DNA from: Chryseobacterium sp. T16E-39
Lineage (GTDB): Bacteria > Bacteroidota > Bacteroidia > Flavobacteriales > Weeksellaceae
Assembly: GCF_002216065.1 (NCBI RefSeq)
Contig: NZ_CP022282.1
Span: 434,001-498,000 of the forward strand
Direction: 5' to 3'
DNA: 64,000 bases
The first letter of the stretch is position 1. Each line of letters opens with the position of its first letter. A model generated the notes under the pieces. That model was not told the DNA's origin and ran no database searches. It worked only from the letters and a program-made list of their open reading frames with translations. The position numbers and the translations under genes are program-made. This document shows positions 44,493 to 51,955 of this stretch, one piece after another.

Positions 44493-45749
44493 ATGAATAT
44501 TGATTTTACAACGGCAACTTTCAAGGATTTTGAGAATATTCCTGATTATGATATTGCTCAGAGAGCAGATTATTTTTATGAATTTTTAGATCACATGAAA
44601 TCCAGAGGACACATGAATTACAGATTAAGAAATACTTCTGGAACCAATTCAACATTAAACATAAACATCGCAAATGAGAATAAAGAGTACATTAGCTTTG
44701 TTTCGAGTGATTATTTAGGGTTTACGCAACACCCTAAAATAAAGCAGGCAGCAATAGATGGGATAGAAAAATATGGTACCGGTACCGGAGCTACACCTCT
44801 TATTGGTGGGTATTTTGATTATCATTATGCTTTAGAAAAGAAAATTTCAAGTTTCTTTGGCAGGAACGAAGACGAAGCTGTATTGTTTACCACAGGATAT
44901 ACTGCTAATAGCGCTACTTTACAGATATTAATGCAGAAAGAAGATATTGCCATTCTCGATATGTCTGTACATGCCAGTGTACATGAAGGATGTGCATTCA
45001 CTAATAAAAAAACATTTCCACACAATAATTTGGAGGCTTTGGAACACATTTTGAAGATATCAGAAAATATGTACCGTACAAAGCTTGTTGTAGTTGATGG
45101 AGTATACTCGCAGGATGGAGACACCTCACGTGTAAGTGAGATATATGATTTGGTTAAAAAATATAATGCCTATCTGATGGTGGATGATGTACATGGCGTT
45201 GGGATTTTAGGAGAAACAGGAAGAGGAACACTTGAGCAGGCTGGTTTAATGGATAAAGTAGATTTTATAACAGGTACATTCAGCAAAACTTTTGGTAACC
45301 TGGGAGGATTTGTAATTACAAACAAAAAAATAGCATCATTCCTTAAATTTCAGTCTCGACAGCAAATTTTTTCTGCTACCGCACCGCCTTCATCTTTAGG
45401 AATCGTTAAGGCTATTGAACTGATCGATGAAGAGCCGTTTTGGCGGGAAAAATTATGGAATAACATCAATTATTTTAAAAAAGGACTTAATGCTTTAGGT
45501 TTGGATACCGGGGTCACTTGTTCTGCCATTATTCCAGTGAAAATAGGAGACCAAAGCAAAATGTGGGATATCGGAAGAATATTAATTGAAAAAGGAGTAT
45601 ATACAAATCCTATTATGTACCCCGCTGTACCGAGAAAAGATGCACGAATCAGAATGAGTGTGACGGCAAGACATGAAAAAGAACATTTAGATAAAACACT
45701 TAATATATTTGATGATATTAATAAAAAAATGCATATTGCGAAAAAATAA
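44493..45749 (+). CDS. Alpha-oxoamine synthase (SPT / cysteate acyltransferase type)
   Basis: 418 residues of PLP fold-type I alpha-oxoamine synthase: H160 stacking on the cofactor in MSVHAS, MVDDVHGVGILG, and PLP lysine K265 in GTFSKTFGNLGG. The family condenses an amino acid with an acyl thioester (serine palmitoyltransferase, KBL, AONS, cysteate acyltransferase). The N-terminal extension (about 1-50) and lack of biotin genes speak against BioF. In Chryseobacterium both sphingolipids and sulfonolipids are made by such enzymes, so a lipid-base synthase is the best guess. A TetR gene follows 5 nt downstream. Confidence 0.8.
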   Translation: MNIDFTTATFKDFENIPDYDIAQRADYFYEFLDHMKSRGHMNYRLRNTSGTNSTLNINIANENKEYISFVSSDYLGFTQHPKIKQAAIDGIEKYGTGTGATPLIGGYFDYHYALEKKISSFFGRNEDEAVLFTTGYTANSATLQILMQKEDIAILDMSVHASVHEGCAFTNKKTFPHNNLEALEHILKISENMYRTKLVVVDGVYSQDGDTSRVSEIYDLVKKYNAYLMVDDVHGVGILGETGRGTLEQAGLMDKVDFITGTFSKTFGNLGGFVITNKKIASFLKFQSRQQIFSATAPPSSLGIVKAIELIDEEPFWREKLWNNINYFKKGLNALGLDTGVTCSAIIPVKIGDQSKMWDIGRILIEKGVYTNPIMYPAVPRKDARIRMSVTARHEKEHLDKTLNIFDDINKKMHIAKK

Positions 45750-45754
45750 TAATT

Positions 45755-46387
45755 ATGCCTAGAAAAGTGGTGCAAGGTCCGATTAGGGACAAAGAAAAAA
45801 CAAAACAGAAACTGCTTGCTGCAGTTGGCAAAATTCTTAGAGTAAAAGGCTATTCTGGTCTTAAAGTAAGTAAAATTGCTGCGGTAGCGGGCTTTGACAA
45901 AAAGCTTATCTATGAATACTTCGGTAGTACAGATAAACTTATTGATGAATATATAAAGTCTCAGGATTATTGGAGCAAGTTCAGCCCGAATATTGAAGAA
46001 GAGAAAAATACAACCATTGGTAGGGAGGCTTTAACGCAGGGAATTCTTATGCAATTTGAGAGTTTGAAGAAAAACAAAGAACTTCAGAAAATTATTCTTT
46101 GGGAACTTTCAGAAAGTAAACCGATCCTTCGTAAACTGGTTCAGGAAAGAGAAGATGTAGGAGCCAATTTGTTCGGAAATGTTACCGATCCATATTTTGG
46201 AGAAGATGCAAAAAGATTTAGAGCAATTATCGCTTTGATTGTTTCAGGAGCTTATTATCTGAATTTATATCCAGCTTATAATGCAACTGAATTTTGCGGA
46301 CTTAATATGAAAACTGAGGAAGGAAGATCTGAAATTGAAAAAGCTATTGTTGATATAATAGATTTTGCATATCAGAAAAAGAAATAA
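45755..46387 (+). CDS. TetR/AcrR-family regulator
   Basis: 210 residues. N-terminal TetR HTH (about 12-60; ILRVKGYSGLKVSKIAAVAG; LIYEYFGSTDKLIDEY) and a helical ligand-binding part. It starts 5 nt after the oxoamine synthase and shares its transcript, so it may regulate that lipid gene in response to a lipid or acyl-CoA; this is inference. Confidence 0.85.
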   Translation: MPRKVVQGPIRDKEKTKQKLLAAVGKILRVKGYSGLKVSKIAAVAGFDKKLIYEYFGSTDKLIDEYIKSQDYWSKFSPNIEEEKNTTIGREALTQGILMQFESLKKNKELQKIILWELSESKPILRKLVQEREDVGANLFGNVTDPYFGEDAKRFRAIIALIVSGAYYLNLYPAYNATEFCGLNMKTEEGRSEIEKAIVDIIDFAYQKKK

Positions 46388-46472
46388 TCAGTAAATTTTT
46401 TTCTGTTTAATAAGAAATATATTTTGTGGATAATTTGAAAACTTTTGACTTTCAAATTAGAACTATATTTCT

Positions 46473-46480
46473 TATTTTTG
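46473..46480 (+). promoter_or_regulatory. -7 element of dnaX (near-leaderless)
   Basis: TATTTTTG matches TAnnTTTG and ends only 4 nt before the ATG at 46485, so the mRNA would begin at or next to the start codon. TTG at 46445-46447 is the nearest -33 candidate, at a long 25-nt spacing. Confidence 0.5.
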
Positions 46481-46484
46481 ACCA

Positions 46485-47588
46485 ATGGAAAATTTCATCG
46501 TATCTGCAAGAAAATATCGCCCACAAGAGTTTGACACTGTTGTTGGGCAATCACATATTACGGATACTTTAGAACATGCAATTGAAGAGAATCAGTTAGC
46601 ACAGGCTTTGCTATTTTGTGGGCCTCGTGGTGTTGGTAAGACAACCTGTGCCAGAATTCTGGCCAGAAAAATCAACGAAAAGGACGGTTCCGTTTCAGAA
46701 GATGGCTTTGCTTATAATATTTATGAGCTGGATGCTGCCTCAAACAATTCAGTGGATGATATTCGCGAATTGATCGATCAGGTGCGCTTTGCACCCCAGG
46801 TTGGACAATATAAAGTATATATCATTGACGAGGTACATATGCTGTCTTCTGCAGCCTTCAATGCTTTCCTTAAAACGCTTGAGGAACCTCCTGCGCATGC
46901 AATTTTTATTCTAGCAACAACAGAAAAGCATAAGATCATTCCAACGATTTTATCACGTTGCCAGATCTATGATTTTAAAAGAATCGTTATTGAAGATATT
47001 CAGGGCCATTTGAGAAATATTGCCCAAAAAGAAAATATTCAATATGAAGACGATGCTTTATATCTTATTGCTCAAAAAGCTGATGGCGCATTAAGAGATG
47101 CACTTTCTATTTTCGACAGACTTTCAACATTTTCTCAAAAGAATATTACGCTTGCTAAAGCAGCAGAAGTATTGAATATTCTGGATTATGACCAGTACCT
47201 GAATATCCTTGATCTGGCTAAAGAAAATAAAATTCCGGAAGCCCTTTTTGCATTTAATGAAATTGTAAAAAAAGGATTTGATGCCCATATCTTTATTGCG
47301 GGATTGGGAAATCATTGCAGGGATTTGATGATGGCTCAAAATACGTCGACAATCGATTTGATCGAGGTAGGAGAGAAAACTAAAATTAAATTTGTTGAAC
47401 AAAGCCAGAAATGGAATGCTCAGCAGTTAATTGACGCCATCGAAATCTGTAATCATGCTGATATCAATTATAAAAATTCTAAGAATCCAAGACTTACTGT
47501 AGAAATTGCGTTAATGCAATTATGTTCTCTGACGGCTCAGTCAGATGTTAATAAAAAAAAAGTTCATAATATTAGCTCCCTTTCTTAA
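46485..47588 (+). CDS. dnaX: DNA polymerase III gamma/tau, gamma-length frame
   Basis: 367 residues. AAA+ clamp-loader ATPase with Walker A GPRGVGKTT (46-54), Walker B VYIIDEVHML and sensor motif FILATTEKHKIIPTILSRCQ. The usual four-cysteine zinc module between Walker A and ELDAASNNS is missing; the segment is short and Cys-poor. The frame ends soon after a run of nine A (47553-47561), giving a gamma-like protein that stops at LS; the tau continuation is open in another frame. DnaX assembles the clamp loader and, in its tau form, joins polymerase cores. Either slippage at A9 or a sequence error explains the break. Confidence 0.92.
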   Translation: MENFIVSARKYRPQEFDTVVGQSHITDTLEHAIEENQLAQALLFCGPRGVGKTTCARILARKINEKDGSVSEDGFAYNIYELDAASNNSVDDIRELIDQVRFAPQVGQYKVYIIDEVHMLSSAAFNAFLKTLEEPPAHAIFILATTEKHKIIPTILSRCQIYDFKRIVIEDIQGHLRNIAQKENIQYEDDALYLIAQKADGALRDALSIFDRLSTFSQKNITLAKAAEVLNILDYDQYLNILDLAKENKIPEALFAFNEIVKKGFDAHIFIAGLGNHCRDLMMAQNTSTIDLIEVGEKTKIKFVEQSQKWNAQQLIDAIEICNHADINYKNSKNPRLTVEIALMQLCSLTAQSDVNKKKVHNISSLS

Positions 47589-48186
47589 GGAAAAGCAGGA
47601 GGTAAAAATTGTACAAAAAGAAAATCCTCAGCCTCTTAAGCAGGAAAAAATTGAAAAAGTCCCCGAAGTAAACAATCCTTCAGCAGAACCTGCAATCAAA
47701 AAGACCTCTAAACCTTTATCTAAGGGACTTTCCTCAGGATTTAGCATTAATTCCTTTCTTAATAAAGAGGAAAAGGTGGAAAATGAAGAAGCTGTTGTTA
47801 CCAAAGCAGAAAATCTCCCACAGCATCATTTTACTGAAACTGATCTGCTCATGGAATGGAATTTATTCCTGAAACAAATCCAATTCAAGCAAGCGGTAGT
47901 TTTTAATGCAGTTAAATCTTTTAAATTGGTTAAAATCGATGAGACTAAGATCCAGGTTTTATACCCTTCGGACTCTGCAAAGGTCGAATTTGATAAAATA
48001 AGCGGGGAATTTTTTAATCATTTTAAAAGAAAAGTGTTAAATTATTCAATTGAAATTGAGTATAAAAAAGACGTACAAAACCTTAAAATAGAGGTGGTTA
48101 CGAAGAAAAAGATATTCGAGAAATTCATTGAGAAGAATCCCTTACTAAAAGATCTTGATGATTTAATGAAGTTTGATTTGTCATAA
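47545..48186 (+). CDS. dnaX: DnaX tau C-terminal region in the shifted frame
   Basis: This frame is not an independent gene: it continues DnaX once the frame moves at the A9 run. Losing one A (or gaining two) joins codons up to 47561 to those from 47563, giving about 566 residues. The segment has a Pro/Lys-rich linker (PQPLKQEKIEKVPEV) and a C-terminal domain of about 110 residues (LMEWNLFLKQIQFKQAVVFN; FFNHFKRKVLNYSIEIEY) typical of Bacteroidota tau. The ATG at 47545 lies before the slip site and is not credible as a start. Confidence 0.82.
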   Translation: MLIKKKFIILAPFLKEKQEVKIVQKENPQPLKQEKIEKVPEVNNPSAEPAIKKTSKPLSKGLSSGFSINSFLNKEEKVENEEAVVTKAENLPQHHFTETDLLMEWNLFLKQIQFKQAVVFNAVKSFKLVKIDETKIQVLYPSDSAKVEFDKISGEFFNHFKRKVLNYSIEIEYKKDVQNLKIEVVTKKKIFEKFIEKNPLLKDLDDLMKFDLS

Positions 48187-48191
48187 TTTTA

Positions 48192-48199
48192 TATCTTTG
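48192..48199 (+). promoter_or_regulatory. Promoter -7 element for the aromatic leader and DAHP synthase
   Basis: TATCTTTG matches TAnnTTTG just after the dnaX stop, with TTTG at 48172-48175 (16 nt upstream) as -33 candidate. Transcription from here would give a leader of nearly 400 nt before the ATG at 48598. Confidence 0.55.
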
Positions 48200-48282
48200 T
48201 CAAATATTTTTGTTTAAAATACATTTTTGACAAAAGCAAATTATAAATTGTAAAGCTAGAAATAGACGATTCACAGTATAAA

Positions 48283-48426
48283 GTGGAAAAATTATTGATC
48301 CCATATCTGTCTACTTTAAACCTTTTTGGTTTTATACCCGCTGATTATTTTAGCGGTTATTCTAGTTTTTTTGCTACTTATTATAGAAATTTTAGAAGTT
48401 ATTACCGATTTTATTGGTATTACTAA
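48283..48426 (+). CDS. Aromatic-rich leader peptide (candidate attenuator)
   Basis: A 47-codon frame from GTG 48283 (alternatively TTG 48295) to TAA 48424, preceded by an A-rich stretch usual for starts here. Its last 24 residues, beginning SGYSSFF and ending RFYWYY, contain 8 Tyr, 4 Phe and 1 Trp. It lies alone in the long leader of the gene for the first enzyme of aromatic amino-acid synthesis. Small hairpins overlap its codons: CCGCT/AGCGG (48338-48356) and TACCGAT/ATTGGTA (48403-48419). A ribosome short of charged Tyr/Phe/Trp tRNA would stall over these. Not a stable protein in my reading; its role is regulatory. Confidence 0.78.
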   Translation: MEKLLIPYLSTLNLFGFIPADYFSGYSSFFATYYRNFRSYYRFYWYY

Positions 48427-48597
48427 TTAAATTTCTTTCCAAAAAATAGGAATAAAAGATCTTCTCTTGTTTAATTCCTAACTCCAATAAAAATTTTTTA
48501 ACGGCATTTTTTGAAAAGAATTATAAAATAAATTTTATAAGGGAAGAACTTGTTGTGTATAATAATATTAAAAATAAGATAAAAATAAATTAACAAA
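48427..48597 (+). promoter_or_regulatory. Leader segment between aromatic peptide and DAHP synthase
   Basis: Downstream of the leader peptide a hairpin TAGGAAT ... ATTCCTA (about 48447-48480, 7 bp plus imperfect inner pairs) is followed by AAAAATTTTTT (48490-48500). This may be the switchable structure; it is not a textbook terminator because the T run does not directly follow the stem. The remaining bases to 48597 are AT-rich. Confidence 0.4.
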
Positions 48598-49677
48598 ATG
48601 AATTTAAAAGATTTAAAAAACGATTGGATTAATGAGTTTTCACAGCCATTAATGATCGCCGGACCATGTAGCGCTGAAAGTGAATCGCAAATGCTGGAGA
48701 CTGCAAGAAGGATAAAAGAAACGAATGCACAAGTACCTGTTTTTCGTGCTGGTATCTGGAAGCCCCGTACGAAACCAAATGGTTTTGAGGGAGTTGGGGT
48801 GATCGGATTGAACTGGTTAAAGAAAGTAAAAGAAGAATATGGTTTTAAAACGGCTACCGAAGTCGCTAATGCACACCATGTTTTCGCTGCTTTGGAAGCA
48901 GATGTTGATATCCTTTGGATTGGTGCAAGATCTACAGTAAATCCATTTACCGTTCAGGAAATTGCAATGGCGTTGAGGGGTACTGAAAAAACTGTATTGG
49001 TTAAAAACCCGGTTAATCCGGATTTAGCATTGTGGATCGGGGCTTTAGAAAGACTTTTAGGACAGGGTATTCAGAACCTTGGAGCAATTCACAGAGGTTT
49101 TTCTACCTACCAGAAAACAAAATACAGAAATAATCCGAACTGGCAGATTGCTTTGGATTTTAAAAGCCAATTCCCTAATATTCCAATGCTAATTGACCCA
49201 TCTCATATTTGTGGAAATAGAACAGGCTTGGCAGATGTTACTCAGGAAGCTATGAACGTTGGTTACCAGGGTGCTATCATAGAAAGTCACTGTAATCCTG
49301 ATGAAGCGTGGAGTGATGCTTCACAGCAAATCACGCCTGAAGTTTTATCAGAATTAATTGGTAATCTGAAAATGAGAAACTCAGGATTAGCAGGATTTGA
49401 TGGAGAAATGGGAAGACACAGAACATTAATTTCTGATCTCGATTTTCAACTAATTGAATTACTTTCTCAAAGAATGAAAATTTCTGAGAAAATAGGTAAA
49501 CTTAAGAAAGAAAATGATATCGCTATTTTCCAGCCTGAACGATGGAAAGTAATTACTGAATATGCTACTCAAAAAGCTAAGGAAACAGGAATGTCTCAGG
49601 ATTTTATTGAGAAAGTTTTCAAAGCGATTCATGAGGAATCTATTGAGGTACAGAATAATATTATGATAGAAAGATAG
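48598..49677 (+). CDS. Bifunctional DAHP synthase / chorismate mutase type II
   Basis: 359 residues. About 1-260 is the KDPS-like type I-beta DAHP synthase (IAGPCSAESESQML; VFRAGIWKPRTKPNGFEG; IDPSHICGNR; IIESHCNPDEAWSDA), joining PEP and erythrose 4-phosphate. About 270-359 is an AroQ chorismate mutase (LISDLDFQLIELLSQRMKIS; IGKLKKENDIAIFQPERW), which makes prephenate. The fusion is standard in Bacteroidota and couples pathway entry with the Phe/Tyr branch, so control by Tyr/Phe supply is expected; the leader peptide upstream fits. A heptad array follows its stop. Confidence 0.93.
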   Translation: MNLKDLKNDWINEFSQPLMIAGPCSAESESQMLETARRIKETNAQVPVFRAGIWKPRTKPNGFEGVGVIGLNWLKKVKEEYGFKTATEVANAHHVFAALEADVDILWIGARSTVNPFTVQEIAMALRGTEKTVLVKNPVNPDLALWIGALERLLGQGIQNLGAIHRGFSTYQKTKYRNNPNWQIALDFKSQFPNIPMLIDPSHICGNRTGLADVTQEAMNVGYQGAIIESHCNPDEAWSDASQQITPEVLSELIGNLKMRNSGLAGFDGEMGRHRTLISDLDFQLIELLSQRMKISEKIGKLKKENDIAIFQPERWKVITEYATQKAKETGMSQDFIEKVFKAIHEESIEVQNNIMIER

Positions 49678-49685
49678 TCGGCAGA

Positions 49686-50056
49686 AGACAATAGTTAGTA
49701 GATTTTAGGGCTTAGGAATGAGGAGAGTACGAGAGTGAAATTTCGACGTATCCTGAATCTTAGGTCCTAATTTTTGTTGGGAGGGAGGTAATAGGTAGCA
49801 GGATTTAGGTATTAGGTATTAGGTATTAGGTATTAGGTATTAGGTATTAGGTAGCAGGATTTAGGTAGTAGGAATTTGGGAGGATAGGAGCTAAAAGTTA
49901 GCTGGGTTGATATATCACGCCTTAATTTTGTTATCAAATATGAGAAGTAACAAACACTTGATTTCTAATATCCAACACTATAACTATAACCTATAACCTA
50001 AATCCTGCTACCTACTACCTGACGCCTGCAACCTAATACAACCTATCACCTAATTC
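49686..50056. repeat. Heptad-repeat array B (two inverted arms)
   Basis: Eight nt after the stop codon six 7-nt units start in phase, each beginning AG (AGACAAT to AGGAGAG, 49686-49727). From 49786 thirteen more units follow in strict register: AGGTAAT, AGGTAGC, AGGATTT, six AGGTATT, AGGTAGC, AGGATTT, AGGTAGT, AGGAATT (to 49876). At about 49985-50055 the inverted arm reads, on the minus strand, AGGTAGT, AGGTAGC, AGGATTT, AGGTTAT. The two arms share GGTAGCAGGATTTAGGT exactly, so a long imperfect hairpin can form. Confidence 0.88.
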
Positions 50057-50058
50057 CT

Positions 50059-50066
50059 TATATTTG
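50059..50066 (+). promoter_or_regulatory. -7 element of rsgA
   Basis: TATATTTG matches TAnnTTTG and lies 12 nt before the ATG at 50079, so the 5' UTR is only a few nt. It directly follows heptad array B. Confidence 0.55.
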
Positions 50067-50078
50067 CAATCTCTACAT

Positions 50079-51005
50079 ATGAAAGGAAAAATAATTAAAT
50101 CTACAGGAAGTTGGTATCAGGTTTTAGAAATGGAAACCGGTAGAATTTTCGAAGCCAGAATTCGTGGGAAATTTAAACTGATCAAGACCCGACTCACCAA
50201 TCCACTTGCTGTAGGTGATTATGTAGAATTTCAACTCGAGCAGGATGATATTGCTTGGATCACGAAGATAGAACCGCGCAAAAACTACCTGATAAGAAAA
50301 TCAGTAAATCTTTCTAAGGAAGCTCATATTATTGCCTCTAATATTGATTTAGCATGTTTTATTTTTACCCTTCGGTATCCTGAAACATCTTTAGGGTTTT
50401 TAGATCGCTTTTTAGCATGTTGTGAAGCTTATAATATTACCCCACTTATTTTATTTAATAAAATTGATGTTCTTCATGAAGAGGAAATTGAAATTGTAAA
50501 AGATATTGAATTTCTTTATCAGGAAATCGGATACGAGACTCTGGAGATCTCCTCTTATTCCAAGCTTAACCTTGATAAACTACAGGATATTTTAAAAGAT
50601 AAAACTTCTGTGTTTTTTGGACATTCAGGTTGTGGCAAATCAACATTGGTCAATGCCATGCAACCGGGATTAAACTTAAAGACATCAGAAATATCTGATA
50701 CCCATCTTAAAGGAAAACATACCACGACTTTTGCTCAGATGCATTTTTGGAATTTTGGAGGGAATGTAATTGATACTCCGGGTGTACGAGAATTTGCAAT
50801 GATTGATATTGAAAAAGAAGAGGTGCAGCATTATTTTCCTGAAATTTTTAAGAAAAGGGAAGAATGTAAATTCCATAATTGTATGCATGTTAATGAGCCA
50901 AAATGTGCGGTGATCGAGGCTTTAGAAACTGGAGAAATTCAGCATTCCAGATACGCTACTTATATAAAATTAATGGATGAAGCAGAAGAAGCTTCACAAA
51001 AATAA
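50079..51005 (+). CDS. rsgA: Ribosome small-subunit GTPase RsgA
   Basis: 308 residues from ATG 50079; the earlier in-frame TTG (50064) overlaps the promoter -7 element and is rejected. An OB-fold (about 1-70) precedes the circularly permuted GTPase (LFNKID, then FFGHSGCGKSTLVNAMQPG, then DTPGVREF) and a C-terminal zinc finger (CKFHNCMHVNEPKC). RsgA acts late in 30S subunit maturation. It follows array B and is 8 nt upstream of an AraC regulator. Confidence 0.93.
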   Translation: MKGKIIKSTGSWYQVLEMETGRIFEARIRGKFKLIKTRLTNPLAVGDYVEFQLEQDDIAWITKIEPRKNYLIRKSVNLSKEAHIIASNIDLACFIFTLRYPETSLGFLDRFLACCEAYNITPLILFNKIDVLHEEEIEIVKDIEFLYQEIGYETLEISSYSKLNLDKLQDILKDKTSVFFGHSGCGKSTLVNAMQPGLNLKTSEISDTHLKGKHTTTFAQMHFWNFGGNVIDTPGVREFAMIDIEKEEVQHYFPEIFKKREECKFHNCMHVNEPKCAVIEALETGEIQHSRYATYIKLMDEAEEASQK

Positions 51006-51013
51006 TCTTCTTC

Positions 51014-51829
51014 ATGAGCCAGGGAAAACATATTCCTATCCACAACCTCACCTATCAGGAATTTCAGATGACTACCCTCGAAAATGGTCATCCTGAAAAT
51101 TTTGATGATATTCACAGACATAACTTTTTTGAGATCCTTTGGTTTACAGAAGTGAAGAAGGATAGTCAATTAGAACTGGATTTTGAACATTATACCATCA
51201 AAAACAATCAGATTTGCATCATCGCTCCAGGTCAGGTGTTTAACATGAAACTTCGGGGTGAAAAAGGATATGTTTTTGCAATAAGCCGGGAGATTTTCCA
51301 GGAAATTTGTGACATCGAACTCGTTCTTACAAGTGGGATATCTCCTTTTTTTCTGAATGTTGAGAGTCGGAAAAATTGTGAGGGACTTATTACACTTCTT
51401 GAACGTGAATACGAGTCAGATTCCCGCTTAAATTTACTCAAAGCCTATTTAAAAGCTTTTTGTATTGTCATTACCGAAGATCTAAGCTCACAGGAATCAT
51501 CTGCAAATGACAAACAACGTATTCAAAATCTGATCGTACTAATCGAGAATTATTATACTACTAAAAAGGAAACTTCATTTTATGCTGGTGAGTTAAATGT
51601 AAGTACCCATCACCTTAATGATATCGTGCGTATTTCCAGAGGGACTACGGTAAAGAAAATGATAGCCCAAAGAATTTTACTTGAAGCGAAAAGGGAACTA
51701 AGCTTTGGAGCCTTAACGGTAAAAGAAGTAGCTTTTCAATTAGGTTTTAACGATGCTTCTTACTTTTCCCGCTTTTTTAAAAAGCAAACAGGTTATAATC
51801 CTGAGCAGTTTAAGAATATAAAAGAGTAA
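51014..51829 (+). CDS. AraC-family regulator with cupin N-terminus
   Basis: 271 residues: an AraC ligand-binding cupin (about 1-150; IHRHNFFEILWFTEV; IIAPGQVFNMKL) and a C-terminal double HTH (YAGELNVSTHHLNDIVRISR; EVAFQLGFNDASYFSRFFKK). Only 8 nt after rsgA, but functionally it points forward: the next gene, 126 nt on, is a drug-type exporter that it may activate on ligand binding. Confidence 0.87.
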   Translation: MSQGKHIPIHNLTYQEFQMTTLENGHPENFDDIHRHNFFEILWFTEVKKDSQLELDFEHYTIKNNQICIIAPGQVFNMKLRGEKGYVFAISREIFQEICDIELVLTSGISPFFLNVESRKNCEGLITLLEREYESDSRLNLLKAYLKAFCIVITEDLSSQESSANDKQRIQNLIVLIENYYTTKKETSFYAGELNVSTHHLNDIVRISRGTTVKKMIAQRILLEAKRELSFGALTVKEVAFQLGFNDASYFSRFFKKQTGYNPEQFKNIKE

Positions 51830-51955
51830 ATCCCTAAATAATCCTCAGTTTGTGCTGGTATGCCCTCAATTGTTTCATTGAGTGTCATCTGTTTTTATAA
51901 GAATTTTGCATGATGTAAAAGTCGATGTTGACGTGTAATGATTTTAAAATTCTTT

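Noticed and set aside
47545..48186. Independent gene after dnaX
   Set aside because: Its apparent ATG lies inside the dnaX frame before the A9 run, and the product continues DnaX tau, so it is the shifted end of dnaX.
48336..48360. Terminator of dnaX at CCGCT/AGCGG
   Set aside because: The stem is only 5 bp with a 9-nt loop and lies inside the aromatic leader frame, so it fits a regulatory role better than termination of dnaX.
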